DNA of 64,000 nucleotides from Streptomyces sp. NBC_01241 (GTDB taxonomy: Bacteria; Actinomycetota; Actinomycetes; Streptomycetales; Streptomycetaceae): NCBI RefSeq assembly GCF_041435435.1, contig NZ_CP108494.1:3072501-3136500 (forward strand). Direction: 5' to 3'. Position 1 is the first letter of the stretch. Every line of letters starts with the position of its first letter. Positions 1 through 8,544 of the stretch are shown in pieces. Both the position numbers and the translations under genes were made by a program. Under the pieces are notes generated by a model. It searched no databases and was not told the origin of the DNA. It was given only the letters and a program-made list of their open reading frames with translations.

Positions 1-81
1 CCCTCATGATCACTAGAGACGCCGGCTGCTCCGTGGAAGTTCCCGGCGAGCCGCACGATCGGGTCGAGGCCGTGCACCCGA

Positions 82-336
82 TCACATGTGAGGCTGCTGG
101 GGCGGAAGACTCCTGCTGCTCCGCGAAACGATCGGATTCTGGAGTCGGGCGATGCCGCCGCCCAGGTCCAGGGCCGTGGAGGACGCGTTGGCCCAATGGG
201 CGGCCAGGCCGAAATCGCGGCGCAGACCGTCCGGGCCAAAATGGGCGCTCACCGAGGCGAAGTGGCCGTAGTGCTTGGCCGCGTACTTCAGCGCGCCGAA
301 GCCGCCCATCGACGGCCCCCGCCTCTCGGTGGTCAA
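82..336 (-). pseudogene. esterase fragment (relic)
   Basis: The minus-strand reading frame keeps the nucleophile elbow of an antigen-85/esterase-D type alpha/beta hydrolase (SMGGFGALKYAAKHYGHF, followed by a stretch ending in the HWANASS and LDLGGG words). It then loses similarity and stops. No upstream oxyanion strand and no downstream catalytic Asp or His are visible, and about 85 codons cannot make the roughly 250-residue fold. I read it as a decayed remnant. The rest of 1-488 shows no gene I can support. Confidence 0.5.
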
Positions 337-488
337 CTCCGCAGGTCACACGCATGACCTACATGGCCGTCGGCAGAACCGATTCAGCAGATCCCGTCCG
401 GGTGAAGGCACCCCACATTCGGCATGAGCCGCAGGTCAGCAGCTCACACTTGGGCCGTTTCCGCTTCCCCCGCACAAGGAGTGCCCTC

Positions 489-836
489 ATGCGTCTTCGT
501 TCCACCGTGGCTGCCGCCTTCGGCGCGCTCGCGCTCATCGTGGCCGTGCCGACCTCGGCCGGTGCGGCCTCCGGCGACTTCACGTACACGTACAGCGGTC
601 TCGACGGCTCTCCGCGGCTCGGCTTCCTCATCGACCCGCCGAGCCGGATGTGCGTCACCCTGCCCGAGGTCGCCGACCCCGCTTCGTCGAACCCGGCGCA
701 CACCCCGTGGAACTTCACCGACTCCAGCGCGACGGTCTTCACCGGTGCCAACTGCCAGGGCGACTACTTCACTCTCCGGCCCTACGGCGGCCACGCCACC
801 AGCCGGCTGAAGCTCCGCTCGGTCGTCTTCAGCTGA
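489..836 (+). CDS. small secreted protein, peptidase-inhibitor I36/crystallin-like
   Basis: This 115-residue protein has a clear Sec signal peptide: MRLR, then a hydrophobic stretch ending in SAGAA around residue 26. The mature part is about 85 residues with two Cys and a C-terminal half containing CQGDYFTLRPYGG. That fits the small beta/gamma-crystallin fold of Streptomyces I36 (SMPI-type) inhibitors and related secreted proteins. The ATG at 489 is chosen because the signal peptide begins there; the frame stays open upstream to position 6 but that part is not protein-like. A purine-rich AAGGAG precedes the start. A hairpin at 858-891 ends the unit. The target protease, if any, is unknown. 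Confidence 0.7.
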   Translation: MRLRSTVAAAFGALALIVAVPTSAGAASGDFTYTYSGLDGSPRLGFLIDPPSRMCVTLPEVADPASSNPAHTPWNFTDSSATVFTGANCQGDYFTLRPYGGHATSRLKLRSVVFS

Positions 837-857
837 TCCCCTCCCCCGATCCGTCCG

Positions 858-891
858 CCCCGGTACGAGCCGCGCCACGCTCGTGCCGGGG
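858..891 (+). terminator. hairpin terminator after the I36-like gene
   Basis: There are 12-base arms (858-869 and 880-891) with one wobble around a 10-base loop, 22 bases after the stop at 836. The tail is not T-rich, as is usual for GC-rich actinobacterial terminators. Confidence 0.5.
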
Positions 892-960
892 CGGTGTCGT
901 CCACGGGAACCGGGGCGGTGTCGTTCACCGGAACGGGTGGGGTGGTGTCGTTACGGGAAT
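891..960 (+). repeat. three near-copies of a 24-27 bp repeat
   Basis: The word GCGGTGTCGT begins at 891 and 915 and recurs as GTGGTGTCGT at 942. It is followed each time by a C/T-ACSGGAA-type segment. The copies fill the space between the terminator and the FMN reductase gene. Their function is unknown; they could be an operator array or a simple tandem duplication. Confidence 0.55.
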
Positions 961-989
961 GAGTCCCGGTCGTCGCAGGTTGACCGGGT

Positions 990-1544
990 ATGGCGACGCC
1001 ACGTGTGATCCTTTTGCTGTCCGGAAGTCTGCGCAGCGGTTCCTCCAGCGAGACCGTGCTGCGCACCGCGCGGGCCGTGGCGCCCCCGGACGTACGGACC
1101 GTTCTCTACGGCGGACTCGCGACGCTCCCGCACTTCAATCCCGATGACGACGCCGATCCACTGCCGGGGCCGGTGGCGGAGCTGCGCGCGGCGATCGACG
1201 AGGCGGATGCCGTTCTGGTCTGTACGCCGGAGTACGCGGGGACCCTGCCCGGTTCGTTCAAGAATCTGCTGGACTGGACGGTCGGCTCCACCGAGATCTG
1301 CGACAAGCCGACCGCCTGGGTGAATGCCGCGGCCCCCGGCCGTGGCCAGGGCGCGGAGGCCACGCTGCGGACGGTGCTGCGCTACACGGGCGCCGACATC
1401 GTGGAGCCGGCCTGCGTACGGGTCGCCGTGGACCGGGACACGGTCGACGCGGACGGGATCATCACCGATCCGGGCGCCCGCGAGCGGCTGGGTCTGGCGC
1501 TCGGGCTGCTGACGGTGCGGGCCGCGGAAGCCGAGCAGGAGTAG
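990..1544 (+). CDS. NADPH-dependent FMN reductase family protein
   Basis: This 184-residue flavodoxin-fold protein has the phosphate-binding loop GSLRSGSSS at residues 11-19 and the family motif TPEYAGTLPGSFKNLLDW around residues 79-95, where flavin and partner subunit bind. Proteins of this family (NAD(P)H:FMN reductase/azoreductase-like) are cytoplasmic, use NAD(P)H to reduce FMN or quinones, and are about this length. No strong ribosome-binding site is visible before the ATG at 990. It stands alone, so the physiological substrate cannot be inferred. Confidence 0.85.
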   Translation: MATPRVILLLSGSLRSGSSSETVLRTARAVAPPDVRTVLYGGLATLPHFNPDDDADPLPGPVAELRAAIDEADAVLVCTPEYAGTLPGSFKNLLDWTVGSTEICDKPTAWVNAAAPGRGQGAEATLRTVLRYTGADIVEPACVRVAVDRDTVDADGIITDPGARERLGLALGLLTVRAAEAEQE

Positions 1545-1633
1545 AGCAGGAGTGGGGTCCTGGCTCCGCGTGGGCGGCCTCGCGGAGTCGGCGCCCTCGC
1601 CCCGTCGGCGCTCGACCGGTCGCCCGGTGGGCG

Positions 1634-2122
1634 TCAGCGGTAGTCCTCCGGGTGGCCCTGCATCCAGGTGTTGATGCGGTCGCGGGTGCCGATCAGTTCG
1701 GAGCGGTGCTTCTCCAGGTTGTCCGTGGAGGTGTCACCGTTCAGCGTCTTGCGCAGGTCGCTGATCCGGGCCAGCGGCTCCTTGAAGTGGGCGGGGCCCT
1801 GACCGTCCGCCTTCATCGCCTTCTCCAGGCGCACCAGTTCGTCGTTCACCCGGCCCAGGAAGTAGGCGCAGTTCGCCGATCCCGGGGTGCAGGTGTCGTT
1901 CAGCGTCGTCTGGAGGCCTGCGAAGGCGTCGCGTACGGCCTCCGGTCTGTCAGCAGCCGCGTCGGCCATGACCGACGCGTTCACGGACGGCGCCACGTTC
2001 GGAACGTCGTCACCCGGCCCCTGCGACGTGGTCGCGCCGGTGCAGCCCACCAGGGCCGCCCCGAGAACTGCTGCCGCGGCCATGGCCGTTGCGGTGGCGC
2101 GCACATGGGTGCGGATGGACAT
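1634..2122 (-). CDS. putative lipoprotein
   Basis: This 162-residue protein has an Arg-containing N terminus, a hydrophobic segment and a lipobox (ALVGC) with Cys at about residue 27, so it should be exported and lipid-anchored. The mature region is charged and helical-looking (LVRLEKAMKADG, ISDLRKTL, LEKHRSELIGTRDRINTWM) with two further Cys (TCTPGSANC) that may form a disulfide. The start has a good GAGGGGG site 5-6 bases upstream. I do not recognise a named family. It lies downstream of the TetR gene on the same strand, about 60 bases away. Confidence 0.7.
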   Translation of the reverse strand: MSIRTHVRATATAMAAAAVLGAALVGCTGATTSQGPGDDVPNVAPSVNASVMADAAADRPEAVRDAFAGLQTTLNDTCTPGSANCAYFLGRVNDELVRLEKAMKADGQGPAHFKEPLARISDLRKTLNGDTSTDNLEKHRSELIGTRDRINTWMQGHPEDYR

Positions 2123-2182
2123 GAGGCCCCCCTCGTCCGGATGGCCCAGACCCTACATGCCCGGGCCGGCGTCGCCGGTTCC

Positions 2183-2791
2183 TCACCCCGTGATCAGGGC
2201 CTGCAACGCGGGCGCGTACAGGTCCGCGATGTGTTCGGGGGTGGCGTCCGCGCCCGCGCCCTCGCGGTGGAGGCTGAGGGTGGCGCCGAGGCCGAGGAGG
2301 TGTCCGGCGATCAGTTCGGCGCGCAGGGTGGATTCGGGGCCGGGGAGGCGGGCGGCCAGGGAGTCGGTGACCTGTTCGTGAAAACGGTCGCGCAGCAGGG
2401 AGCGTTCGTCGCGGTTGCCGAGCGAGAAGACGACCCGCAGCAGCGGGTCGGACTGCAGTTCGCGGCGGCTGCGCACCAGCGTCACCACCATGTGGCGGCC
2501 CAGCATGTCGAGGGGGGCGTCGAAGAGTTCGGCGGCGGCGGGGCCGAAGTCGGCGACGGTGTTGAAGAGTTCTTCCTTGCGGCCGAAGTGCTTCACGACG
2601 AGGGACGGGCTCACTCCGGCGTCGGCCGCTATGCCCCTGATGGTCACGTCGGCGTACGGACGCTGTGTGAACGCCCGGCGCGCGGCGCGCAGGATCGCGT
2701 CCCGGCCCGTGCCCGGATCGGCGGCGGTCGGTCCCGGCACCGGTCCTGGCGCCGGCGCCGGTCCCGGTACGGTGGCCTGGCCGCTGATCAT
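2183..2791 (-). CDS. TetR-family transcriptional regulator
   Basis: This 202-residue protein begins with a Pro/Ala/Gly-rich tail of about 25 residues. A TetR DNA-binding domain follows: GRDAILRAARRAFTQ, then DVTIRGIAADAGVSPSLVVKHFGRKEELF, where the HTH recognition helix is VSPSLVVKHF. The C-terminal half is the ligand/dimer domain. Its ATG overlaps the TGA of the upstream MFS gene (ATGA) and a GGAGG lies just before it, so the two are translationally coupled. The local pair suggests it represses the exporter. The palindrome at 4432-4472, upstream of the exporter, is the obvious candidate operator. Confidence 0.88.
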   Translation of the reverse strand: MISGQATVPGPAPAPGPVPGPTAADPGTGRDAILRAARRAFTQRPYADVTIRGIAADAGVSPSLVVKHFGRKEELFNTVADFGPAAAELFDAPLDMLGRHMVVTLVRSRRELQSDPLLRVVFSLGNRDERSLLRDRFHEQVTDSLAARLPGPESTLRAELIAGHLLGLGATLSLHREGAGADATPEHIADLYAPALQALITG

Positions 2792-4362
2792 GCGCCCTCC
2801 TGAGTCTCCCGGATCTCCCGGATCTCCCGGATCTCCCGGACCGGCATCGTCCGCACGCCGTCCTTCCGGTCGCCCGCGACGTTGCGGCTCCTCCCTTCGA
2901 CCGTACCCGTACCCGCCTCCGTACCCGTACCCGTACCCACCGCCTCGGGTGCACGGCCGCCCGGCAGGCACAGCGCGACCAGCAGCGCCGCGAGTGCCGC
3001 GCCCGCCGCGATCAGGAAGACCACCTGGTAGGCGTGGAGCGTCGGGGCCGTCCTGCCGCCCACCACGAACGTGATGCCGGCGAGGACCGCGGCCACCGTC
3101 GCGCTGCAGAAGGCCTGCCCGATCGACCTCATCAAGGTGTTGAGGCCGTTGGCCGCGCCCGTCTCGCCGACCGGCACGCCGCGCATGACCAGCGCGGGCA
3201 GCGCCGAATACGCGATGGCCGTGCCGGAGGCGACGACCGTCGCACCCGCGATGATCAGCCAGAGGCTGTGGCTCGTGAAGTACCGCACCACGTATCCGGC
3301 CGCGATCACACCCGCCGCCAGCGCCAGGCTGACCTTCGGGCCGTACCTTCCGGAGATCCGCGCCGAGACCGGCGAGAGCGCCACCATCATCACGCCGCCC
3401 GGCAGCAGACACAGTCCGCTGACGACGATCGAGGCGCCGAGCCCGTATCCCGTCGCCTTCGGCTCCTGCACCATCTGCGCGGTGACCAGGGAGTTGGCGT
3501 AGAAGGCGAAGCCGATCAGCAGGGCGGCGACGTTGGTGAGCAGGACGGCCGGGCGGGCCGAGATCCGCAGGTCGACCATGGGCGTCGGGACGCGGAGCTC
3601 GTACGCCCCCCAGAGCAGCGCCACCACCACGGCGGCCGCCAGCAGACCCACCGTGCGGCCCGACGTCCAGCCCCAGTCGGCGCCCTGGGTGACCGCGAGC
3701 AGCAGACAGACCAGGGCCCCGGACAGCCCCAGCGCGCCGACGGCATCGAAGCGGCCACGGGTGCGGAGCCGGGATTCCGGTACGCACCACAGCACCAGCA
3801 CGATGTCGATGACGCCGATCGCACCCGAGACCCAGAACATCGTGTGCCAGTCGAAGTTCTCGACGACGAGCGCCGCGACCGGCAGCCCGACCGCCGCGCC
3901 GATGCCGAGCGTCGAGCTCATCAGGGCCACGGCGGACAGCACCCGCTCGGGCGGGAGTTCGTCGCGCAGGATGCTGATGCCCAGCGGAACGACGGCGAGC
4001 GCCGCACCCTGCAGGGCGCGGCCGGTGATCAGTACGCCGATGTGGGAGCTGACCGCGCACAGGACCGAGCCCGCCACCAGCACCATGAGCGAGGCGATGA
4101 GCACCCGCCGCTTGCCGTACATGTCACCGACCCGGCCCAGGACGGGCGTGAACACGGCGCCGGTGAGCAGGGTGACGGTGACCAGCCAGCTGGCGGCGGC
4201 CGGGGTGGCGCCGGTCAGGGCCGGGATGTGCGGGAGCAGGGGTACGACGATCGTCTGCATCACCGCGACCACGACACCGCAGAAGGCCAGCACGCCGACG
4301 GCGAAGCGGGGGTGCGGGGCCTCGTCGGTGGCGGCGGGCGGGGCGGGTATGTCCGCGGGCAT
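2788..4362 (-). CDS. MFS drug exporter (DHA2-like)
   Basis: This is a 524-residue integral membrane protein with about 14 hydrophobic segments. It has the MFS signature GRVGDMYGKRRVL after the second segment and motif-C-like glycine-rich text (LGIGAAVGLPVAALV). Such proteins export drugs or toxic metabolites by proton antiport. The MPADIP start at 4362 is chosen because the first membrane segment follows about 30 residues later; upstream codons are low-complexity. The C-terminal tail is odd: GTGTGTEAGTGT and REIREIREIRE, encoded by short tandem DNA repeats at about 2812-2840 and 2902-2940. It is co-translated with the TetR gene downstream. Confidence 0.88.
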   Translation of the reverse strand: MPADIPAPPAATDEAPHPRFAVGVLAFCGVVVAVMQTIVVPLLPHIPALTGATPAAASWLVTVTLLTGAVFTPVLGRVGDMYGKRRVLIASLMVLVAGSVLCAVSSHIGVLITGRALQGAALAVVPLGISILRDELPPERVLSAVALMSSTLGIGAAVGLPVAALVVENFDWHTMFWVSGAIGVIDIVLVLWCVPESRLRTRGRFDAVGALGLSGALVCLLLAVTQGADWGWTSGRTVGLLAAAVVVALLWGAYELRVPTPMVDLRISARPAVLLTNVAALLIGFAFYANSLVTAQMVQEPKATGYGLGASIVVSGLCLLPGGVMMVALSPVSARISGRYGPKVSLALAAGVIAAGYVVRYFTSHSLWLIIAGATVVASGTAIAYSALPALVMRGVPVGETGAANGLNTLMRSIGQAFCSATVAAVLAGITFVVGGRTAPTLHAYQVVFLIAAGAALAALLVALCLPGGRAPEAVGTGTGTEAGTGTVEGRSRNVAGDRKDGVRTMPVREIREIREIRETQEGA

Positions 4363-4431
4363 GGCTCTCCGTACGGTGCTCGGCGGCAAGGGTGCCGCGC
4401 GCGGGCGCCGCACGCGAGGGAACGACGCAGG

Positions 4432-4472
4432 GGTGTACATGCGTTCACCCCCAGGGTAAACGCATGTGCACC
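4432..4472. promoter_or_regulatory. palindromic operator between MFS-TetR operon and divergent gene
   Basis: Two 17-base arms (4432-4448 and 4456-4472) match at 15 positions around a 7-base spacer. Each arm contains ACATGCGTT. The site lies 70-110 bases upstream of the exporter start and about 95 bases before the divergent small gene. The size and symmetry suit a TetR dimer or pair of dimers. Assignment to the adjacent regulator is inference. Confidence 0.6.
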
Positions 4473-4565
4473 CCCTCGGCGACCGTTTGTCCGGCCGCCG
4501 CGTTAGCCTCGAAGACCCGGGCTCCGGGCCCGGACGACTCGGACAAGAAGGCGAAGGTGGCTGCG

Positions 4566-4868
4566 ATGGCGAAGGTTCCGGCAGCGGCGGTGGCGGCGAG
4601 CGGACTGGTCGGCGGGTACGCCGTCGCACGATGGACCAAGAAACGGCCGCTGGGCGGGGTCGCCCTCGCCGCCGCGGGCACGGTCGCCGCGTACCAGTGG
4701 AACCGGCAGGCCGGACCGCGCGCGGCCGTCGGGCTGACCACCGCGTACGTCGCCGCGTTCGCCGGTTCGCACCCGCTGGCCAAGAAGGTCGGCGCCTGGC
4801 CCGCCGTGTTCACCGTCGCGGGAAGCATGGCCGCCGCGTCGTGGGCGGTCACCCGCCGGGCCGCCTGA
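4566..4868 (+). CDS. small hydrophobic membrane protein
   Basis: This 100-residue protein has three to four short hydrophobic stretches (AAAVAASGLVGGYAVA, GGVALAAAGTVAAY, AAVGLTTAYVAAFAG, AVFTVAGSMAAASWAV) broken by basic residues (RWTKKR), so it is probably an inner-membrane protein. The start at 4566 is preceded by AAGGTGG; an in-frame extension upstream would run through the palindrome and is unlikely to be translated. I do not recognise the family. Its last codons lie in a 38-bp tandem duplication. Confidence 0.6.
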   Translation: MAKVPAAAVAASGLVGGYAVARWTKKRPLGGVALAAAGTVAAYQWNRQAGPRAAVGLTTAYVAAFAGSHPLAKKVGAWPAVFTVAGSMAAASWAVTRRAA

Positions 4869-4933
4869 ATCCCGTACGGGCGTACGGAACAGGGCGGGCC
4901 GCCTGAATCACGTACGGGCGTACGGAACAGGGG
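4858..4933 (+). repeat. 38-bp tandem duplication over a stop codon
   Basis: Units at 4858-4895 and 4896-4933 differ at two positions. The first contains the last codons and TGA of the small membrane protein, so the second is a silent copy of the gene end. Confidence 0.8.
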
Positions 4934-4958
4934 CGGGGATTCCGAAGCCCCCGCCCCT
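4929..4958. terminator. bidirectional hairpin terminator
   Basis: 10-base perfect arms (4929-4938, AGGGGCGGGG, and 4949-4958) around a 10-base loop lie between two convergent genes. Confidence 0.6.
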
Positions 4959-4973
4959 GCTGTCCGAGCTCCC

Positions 4974-6356
4974 CTACGCCCCCAGCGCCCGCGACACCGT
5001 ATAGATCAGCAGCCCCGCCAGCGCACCCACCACCGTGCCGTTGATCCGGATGAACTGCAGGTCACGGCCGATGTGCGCCTCGATCTTCTTCGACGTCTGG
5101 GCCGCGTCCCAGCCCGCGACCGTGTCGCTGATGAGCGAGGTGATCTCCGCGCGGTACGTCGTGACGACATAGACCGCCGCGTCCTCCAGCCAGCCCTCCA
5201 GCTTGGCCTGCATCCGCCCGTCCGTCGCCAGCCGCGCGCCGAACGTCAGCAACGAGGCCCGCGCCCGTAGCCGCAGCTCGCTCTGCTCGTCGTCCGCCGC
5301 CGCGATGACCATCGTGCGTACGGACGACCAGGCCGAAGCGATGACCTCCTGGACCTCACCGCGCCCCAGGATCTCCGACTTCAGCCGCTCCACCCGCGCC
5401 CGGGTGTCCTCGTCCGTCTGGAGATCGGCCGCGAAGTCCGTCAGGAACGTGTCGATCGACGCGCGCGCCGGGTGGCCCGGCATGTCCCGCATCTCCGTGA
5501 CGAAGCGCAGCAACTCCTTGTAGACCCGCTCCCCCACCCGCTTGTCGACGAACCGCGGCGTCCAGCCCGGCGCTCCGCCCTGCACCGCGTTCATCACCGA
5601 ATCGCCGTGCAGCACCAGCCAGTCGTGGGCGCGCACACAGATCAGGTCCACCACCCTGCGGTGGCCGCCGTCGGCGACGATCTTCTCCAGCATCTTGCCG
5701 AGCCCCGGAGCGATCTCCACCGCGTTGGCCCGCCGGGTGATCGCCTCACCCACCACGGCCTGCACATCGGAGTCCCGCAGCACCGTCAGCGCGCCGCGCA
5801 GCGCGGTCGACAGCTCAGCGGTGACCCGGTCGGCGTGGGCCGGCTCGGCCAGCCAGGCCCCGACCCGGCCACCGATACCGAGAGCGTGTATGCGGCTGCG
5901 TACGACATCGCCGGAGAGAAAATTCTCGCCGACGAAGGAACCCAGCGACGCTCCGAGCTGGTCCTTCTTGGTGGGAATGATGGCGGTGTGCGGGATCGGC
6001 AGGCCGAGCGGACGCTTGAACAGCGCCGTGACGGCGAACCAGTCGGCCAGCGCACCCACCATCCCCGCCTCGGCGGCCGCGGCGACGAAGCCCGGCCAGC
6101 CGCCCACACCCGCGTTCTTCGCCCAGGTGGCGAGGACGTACACCAGCGCGACCAGCAGGAGGAGGCCCGTGGCCGTGGTCTTCATCCTGCGAACGCCGCG
6201 CCGCTTCTCCTCGTCGGCAGCGGTGTACGCGAACGAGGCGAGGGAGGGCGGGCGGCCGCCGGTCACCGGACGGGCCGCACCCGCCACCCGCTCCCGGGCA
6301 CGCCCCTGCTGCCCCGCACCCTGTTCCCCGGGTCCGGTCCGATCGATCCGTTCCAT
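4974..6356 (-). CDS. DUF445 family membrane-associated protein
   Basis: This 460-residue protein has a transmembrane segment near residues 60-78 (TGLLLLVALVYVLATWA). The DUF445 signature follows: GFVAAAAEAGMVGALADWFAVTALFKRPLGLPIPHTAIIP. A long amphipathic helical region comes next, with a C-terminal hydrophobic segment (VVGALAGLLIYTVSRAL). DUF445/YheB-type proteins are membrane-bound and of unknown function; the length is normal. The ATG at 6356 is preferred because GGTGGAG sits 4-10 bases upstream. It is divergent from the GDSL hydrolase, with about 146 bases between the starts. Confidence 0.85.
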   Translation of the reverse strand: MERIDRTGPGEQGAGQQGRARERVAGAARPVTGGRPPSLASFAYTAADEEKRRGVRRMKTTATGLLLLVALVYVLATWAKNAGVGGWPGFVAAAAEAGMVGALADWFAVTALFKRPLGLPIPHTAIIPTKKDQLGASLGSFVGENFLSGDVVRSRIHALGIGGRVGAWLAEPAHADRVTAELSTALRGALTVLRDSDVQAVVGEAITRRANAVEIAPGLGKMLEKIVADGGHRRVVDLICVRAHDWLVLHGDSVMNAVQGGAPGWTPRFVDKRVGERVYKELLRFVTEMRDMPGHPARASIDTFLTDFAADLQTDEDTRARVERLKSEILGRGEVQEVIASAWSSVRTMVIAAADDEQSELRLRARASLLTFGARLATDGRMQAKLEGWLEDAAVYVVTTYRAEITSLISDTVAGWDAAQTSKKIEAHIGRDLQFIRINGTVVGALAGLLIYTVSRALGA

Positions 6357-6502
6357 CCGCTCCACCCGTCCGCGTACACATCGCCCCCGGTGTCCCGTAC
6401 GCATTGTCCCTGCCTGACCTACTCCCGGGCCGCACGTCGAGTTCCCGACGTCCTCCCTCATCATGGGATCACCCCGACCGACCGCTAGGAGAACCACCGC
6501 TC

Positions 6503-7753
6503 ATGCCCAGGCGCCAGCAGTACGCCCTGCACATCGCCCTCGTGGCGGGCACCGCCGTGCTCGCCGCCGGTGTGGCGTTCGCCGGATCGCTGCTCTTCAC
6601 CGGCTCCGCCACCCGGTCGCAGCGGATCGCCGCACCCGACCCGTGGGGCTTCACCCGTAAGCCCGCCGCACCGGCCCACTCCACCGGCCTGTGGTTCGGC
6701 ACCTGGGCAGCGGCCCCCACCGCCGGGGTGACCGACACCTACCACGGCAACGACCTGAGCCGGCGCACCATACGTAACGTCGTGCACACCAGCATCGGCG
6801 GCGACGCGGCCCGCATCACCCTCTCCAACCTCTTCGGTACGTACCCGCTGGTCATCGACCACGCCACGGTGAACACCCGCCCCGTGACGTTCCGCGGCAT
6901 GGGCGCCGTGACCGTCGCCGCGGGCGGACAGATCGTCAGCGACCCGGTCCTCGTCCCGGTCGCCGCCGACGCCGATCTCGTCGTCACCCTGCGCACCCCC
7001 ACCGCCGAGGGCCCCGTCACCGTCCACGAGGGCACCCACCAGACGTCGTACGTGGAGGACGAACGGGGCACCTGGCGTACCACCAGCTGGCACTACCTCA
7101 CCGCCGTCGACGTGCACAACGGGGCCGCCGCCGGAACGATCGCCGTGATCGGCGACTCGCTCACCTCGGGCTCCGGCTCCACCCTCGACGCGAACAGCCG
7201 CTGGCCCGACGTGCTCGCCGACCGGCTCGGCGGCCGGTACGGAGTGGTCAACGCGGGCATCGCGGGCAACCGCATCCTGCGCGACGGCCGCGGCGTACGG
7301 GCGAGCGCCCGCTTCGACCGCGACGTACTGGACGTCGCCGGGGTGAAGACGGTCGTCATCGCGCTCGGTATCAACGACGTGCAGCAGTTCCCGCAGGAAA
7401 CCGACCCGCAGCGCATCGCCGACGCCCTGCACTCCCTGACCCGGCGCGCCCACGCACGCGGGCTGCGGGTCATCGGGGCGACGCTGATGCCGTACGAGGG
7501 GTACCGCACCTGGACCCCCGCGCGCAACGCCGTACGGGAAGGGGTCAACGAGCTGATCCGGGCGGGCGGGGTCTTCGACTCGTTCATCGACTTCGACGAG
7601 GCGGCCCGCGACCCGCTCCACCCGACCCGGCTGCTGCCCGCCTACGACAGCGGCGACCACCTCCACCTGAACGACACGGGCTACCGGTGGCTGGGTTCAC
7701 GGGTGGACCTCGCGGCCCTGCACCACAGCGGGCCCGTCTCGGACCAGTTCTGA
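6503..7753 (+). CDS. secreted SGNH/GDSL hydrolase
   Basis: This 416-residue protein has an N-terminal hydrophobic segment (LHIALVAGTAVLAAGVAFAGSLL), acting as signal or anchor. An N-terminal beta domain (WFGTWAAAPTAG) is typical of Streptomyces GDSL esterases. The SGNH fold follows: block I GDSLTSG with Ser at residue 219, block II GIAGNRIL, block III GINDVQQ, and the block V Asp/His within DHLHLN near residue 386. It probably hydrolyses esters (lipid, acyl or rhamnogalacturonan-acetyl type) outside the cell. The start is set by TAGGAGAA upstream. The exact substrate is not determined. Confidence 0.88.
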   Translation: MPRRQQYALHIALVAGTAVLAAGVAFAGSLLFTGSATRSQRIAAPDPWGFTRKPAAPAHSTGLWFGTWAAAPTAGVTDTYHGNDLSRRTIRNVVHTSIGGDAARITLSNLFGTYPLVIDHATVNTRPVTFRGMGAVTVAAGGQIVSDPVLVPVAADADLVVTLRTPTAEGPVTVHEGTHQTSYVEDERGTWRTTSWHYLTAVDVHNGAAAGTIAVIGDSLTSGSGSTLDANSRWPDVLADRLGGRYGVVNAGIAGNRILRDGRGVRASARFDRDVLDVAGVKTVVIALGINDVQQFPQETDPQRIADALHSLTRRAHARGLRVIGATLMPYEGYRTWTPARNAVREGVNELIRAGGVFDSFIDFDEAARDPLHPTRLLPAYDSGDHLHLNDTGYRWLGSRVDLAALHHSGPVSDQF

Positions 7754-7788
7754 CGGCGGGTCCGGGGCCGGCCACGGCGAAGCCCGCG

Positions 7789-8505
7789 TCAGCTCTCGCC
7801 CTTCTCCAGCCGGCCCCGCCCGCGCTCCCGCTCCCGCTCCAGCGCCCACGCCCGCTCCGCGTCCTTCAGCCGCCGCCTCTCCGCCTTGCTCCGCTTGCGC
7901 TCCACGCCGACGCCGCCCATCAGCGCGAACCCGGTGACCCGCACCCTCGGGGAGTCGGGGGACGGAACTCCCTCGTCCTTCGAGCGCTCGCCGAAACCGC
8001 CCATGATGCCGACGCCCCTGACCTCCACGTTCAGCTCGGGCGGGACCGTCACCTGCATACCGCCCATGATCGTGATGCAGCGGATGACCACCTCGCGGTC
8101 CTCGAAGTTGGCCTCGCGCAGGTCGATCTCACCGCCGCCCCACATCGCGAACGCGGTGAACTTCCGGCCCACCGTCCAGTTTCCCCGGCGGCCGAAACCG
8201 CCCCAGAAAGCGAAGGCGCCACCCGACGTGGCCGGCTTGCCGATACGGTCCGCCCAGCGCACCGCCGAACCCGTCGCCGCGGCTGCCGGGGCCGGACCCA
8301 ACGGGGCCACCGCCGTGCCCGGCGCCGGGAGGTCACGTACGAGCGGTTCCAGCTCCCCGTGCGTACGCGCCTTGTAGGCCGCTTCGAGCCGGTGCTCGAA
8401 CTCTTCCATCTCCAGCCGGCCCTCGGCCACCGCCTCGCGCAAGATCTCGGCGACTCGCTCGCGCTCGGCATCGGAAGCGCGCATGTCAGGGAGGTCACTT
8501 GTCAT
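7789..8505 (-). CDS. DUF1707 protein with LiaF-like C-terminal domain
   Basis: This 238-residue protein begins MTSDLPDMRASDAERERVAEILREAVAEGRL, the DUF1707 helical domain, which in actinobacteria usually heads small membrane or sensor proteins. The second half (EIDLREANFEDREVVIRCITIMGGMQVTVP, then VRGVGIMGGF and ALMGGVGVERK) is the repeated-beta LiaF-like/cell-wall-active antibiotic response domain. No transmembrane segment is evident. By family, a role in envelope-stress sensing is possible. It is convergent with the GDSL gene (35-base gap). Confidence 0.85.
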   Translation of the reverse strand: MTSDLPDMRASDAERERVAEILREAVAEGRLEMEEFEHRLEAAYKARTHGELEPLVRDLPAPGTAVAPLGPAPAAAATGSAVRWADRIGKPATSGGAFAFWGGFGRRGNWTVGRKFTAFAMWGGGEIDLREANFEDREVVIRCITIMGGMQVTVPPELNVEVRGVGIMGGFGERSKDEGVPSPDSPRVRVTGFALMGGVGVERKRSKAERRRLKDAERAWALERERERGRGRLEKGES

Positions 8506-8544
8506 GCGCTCAGCCTATTGAACGCCCACACTCCCGTCACCGAT

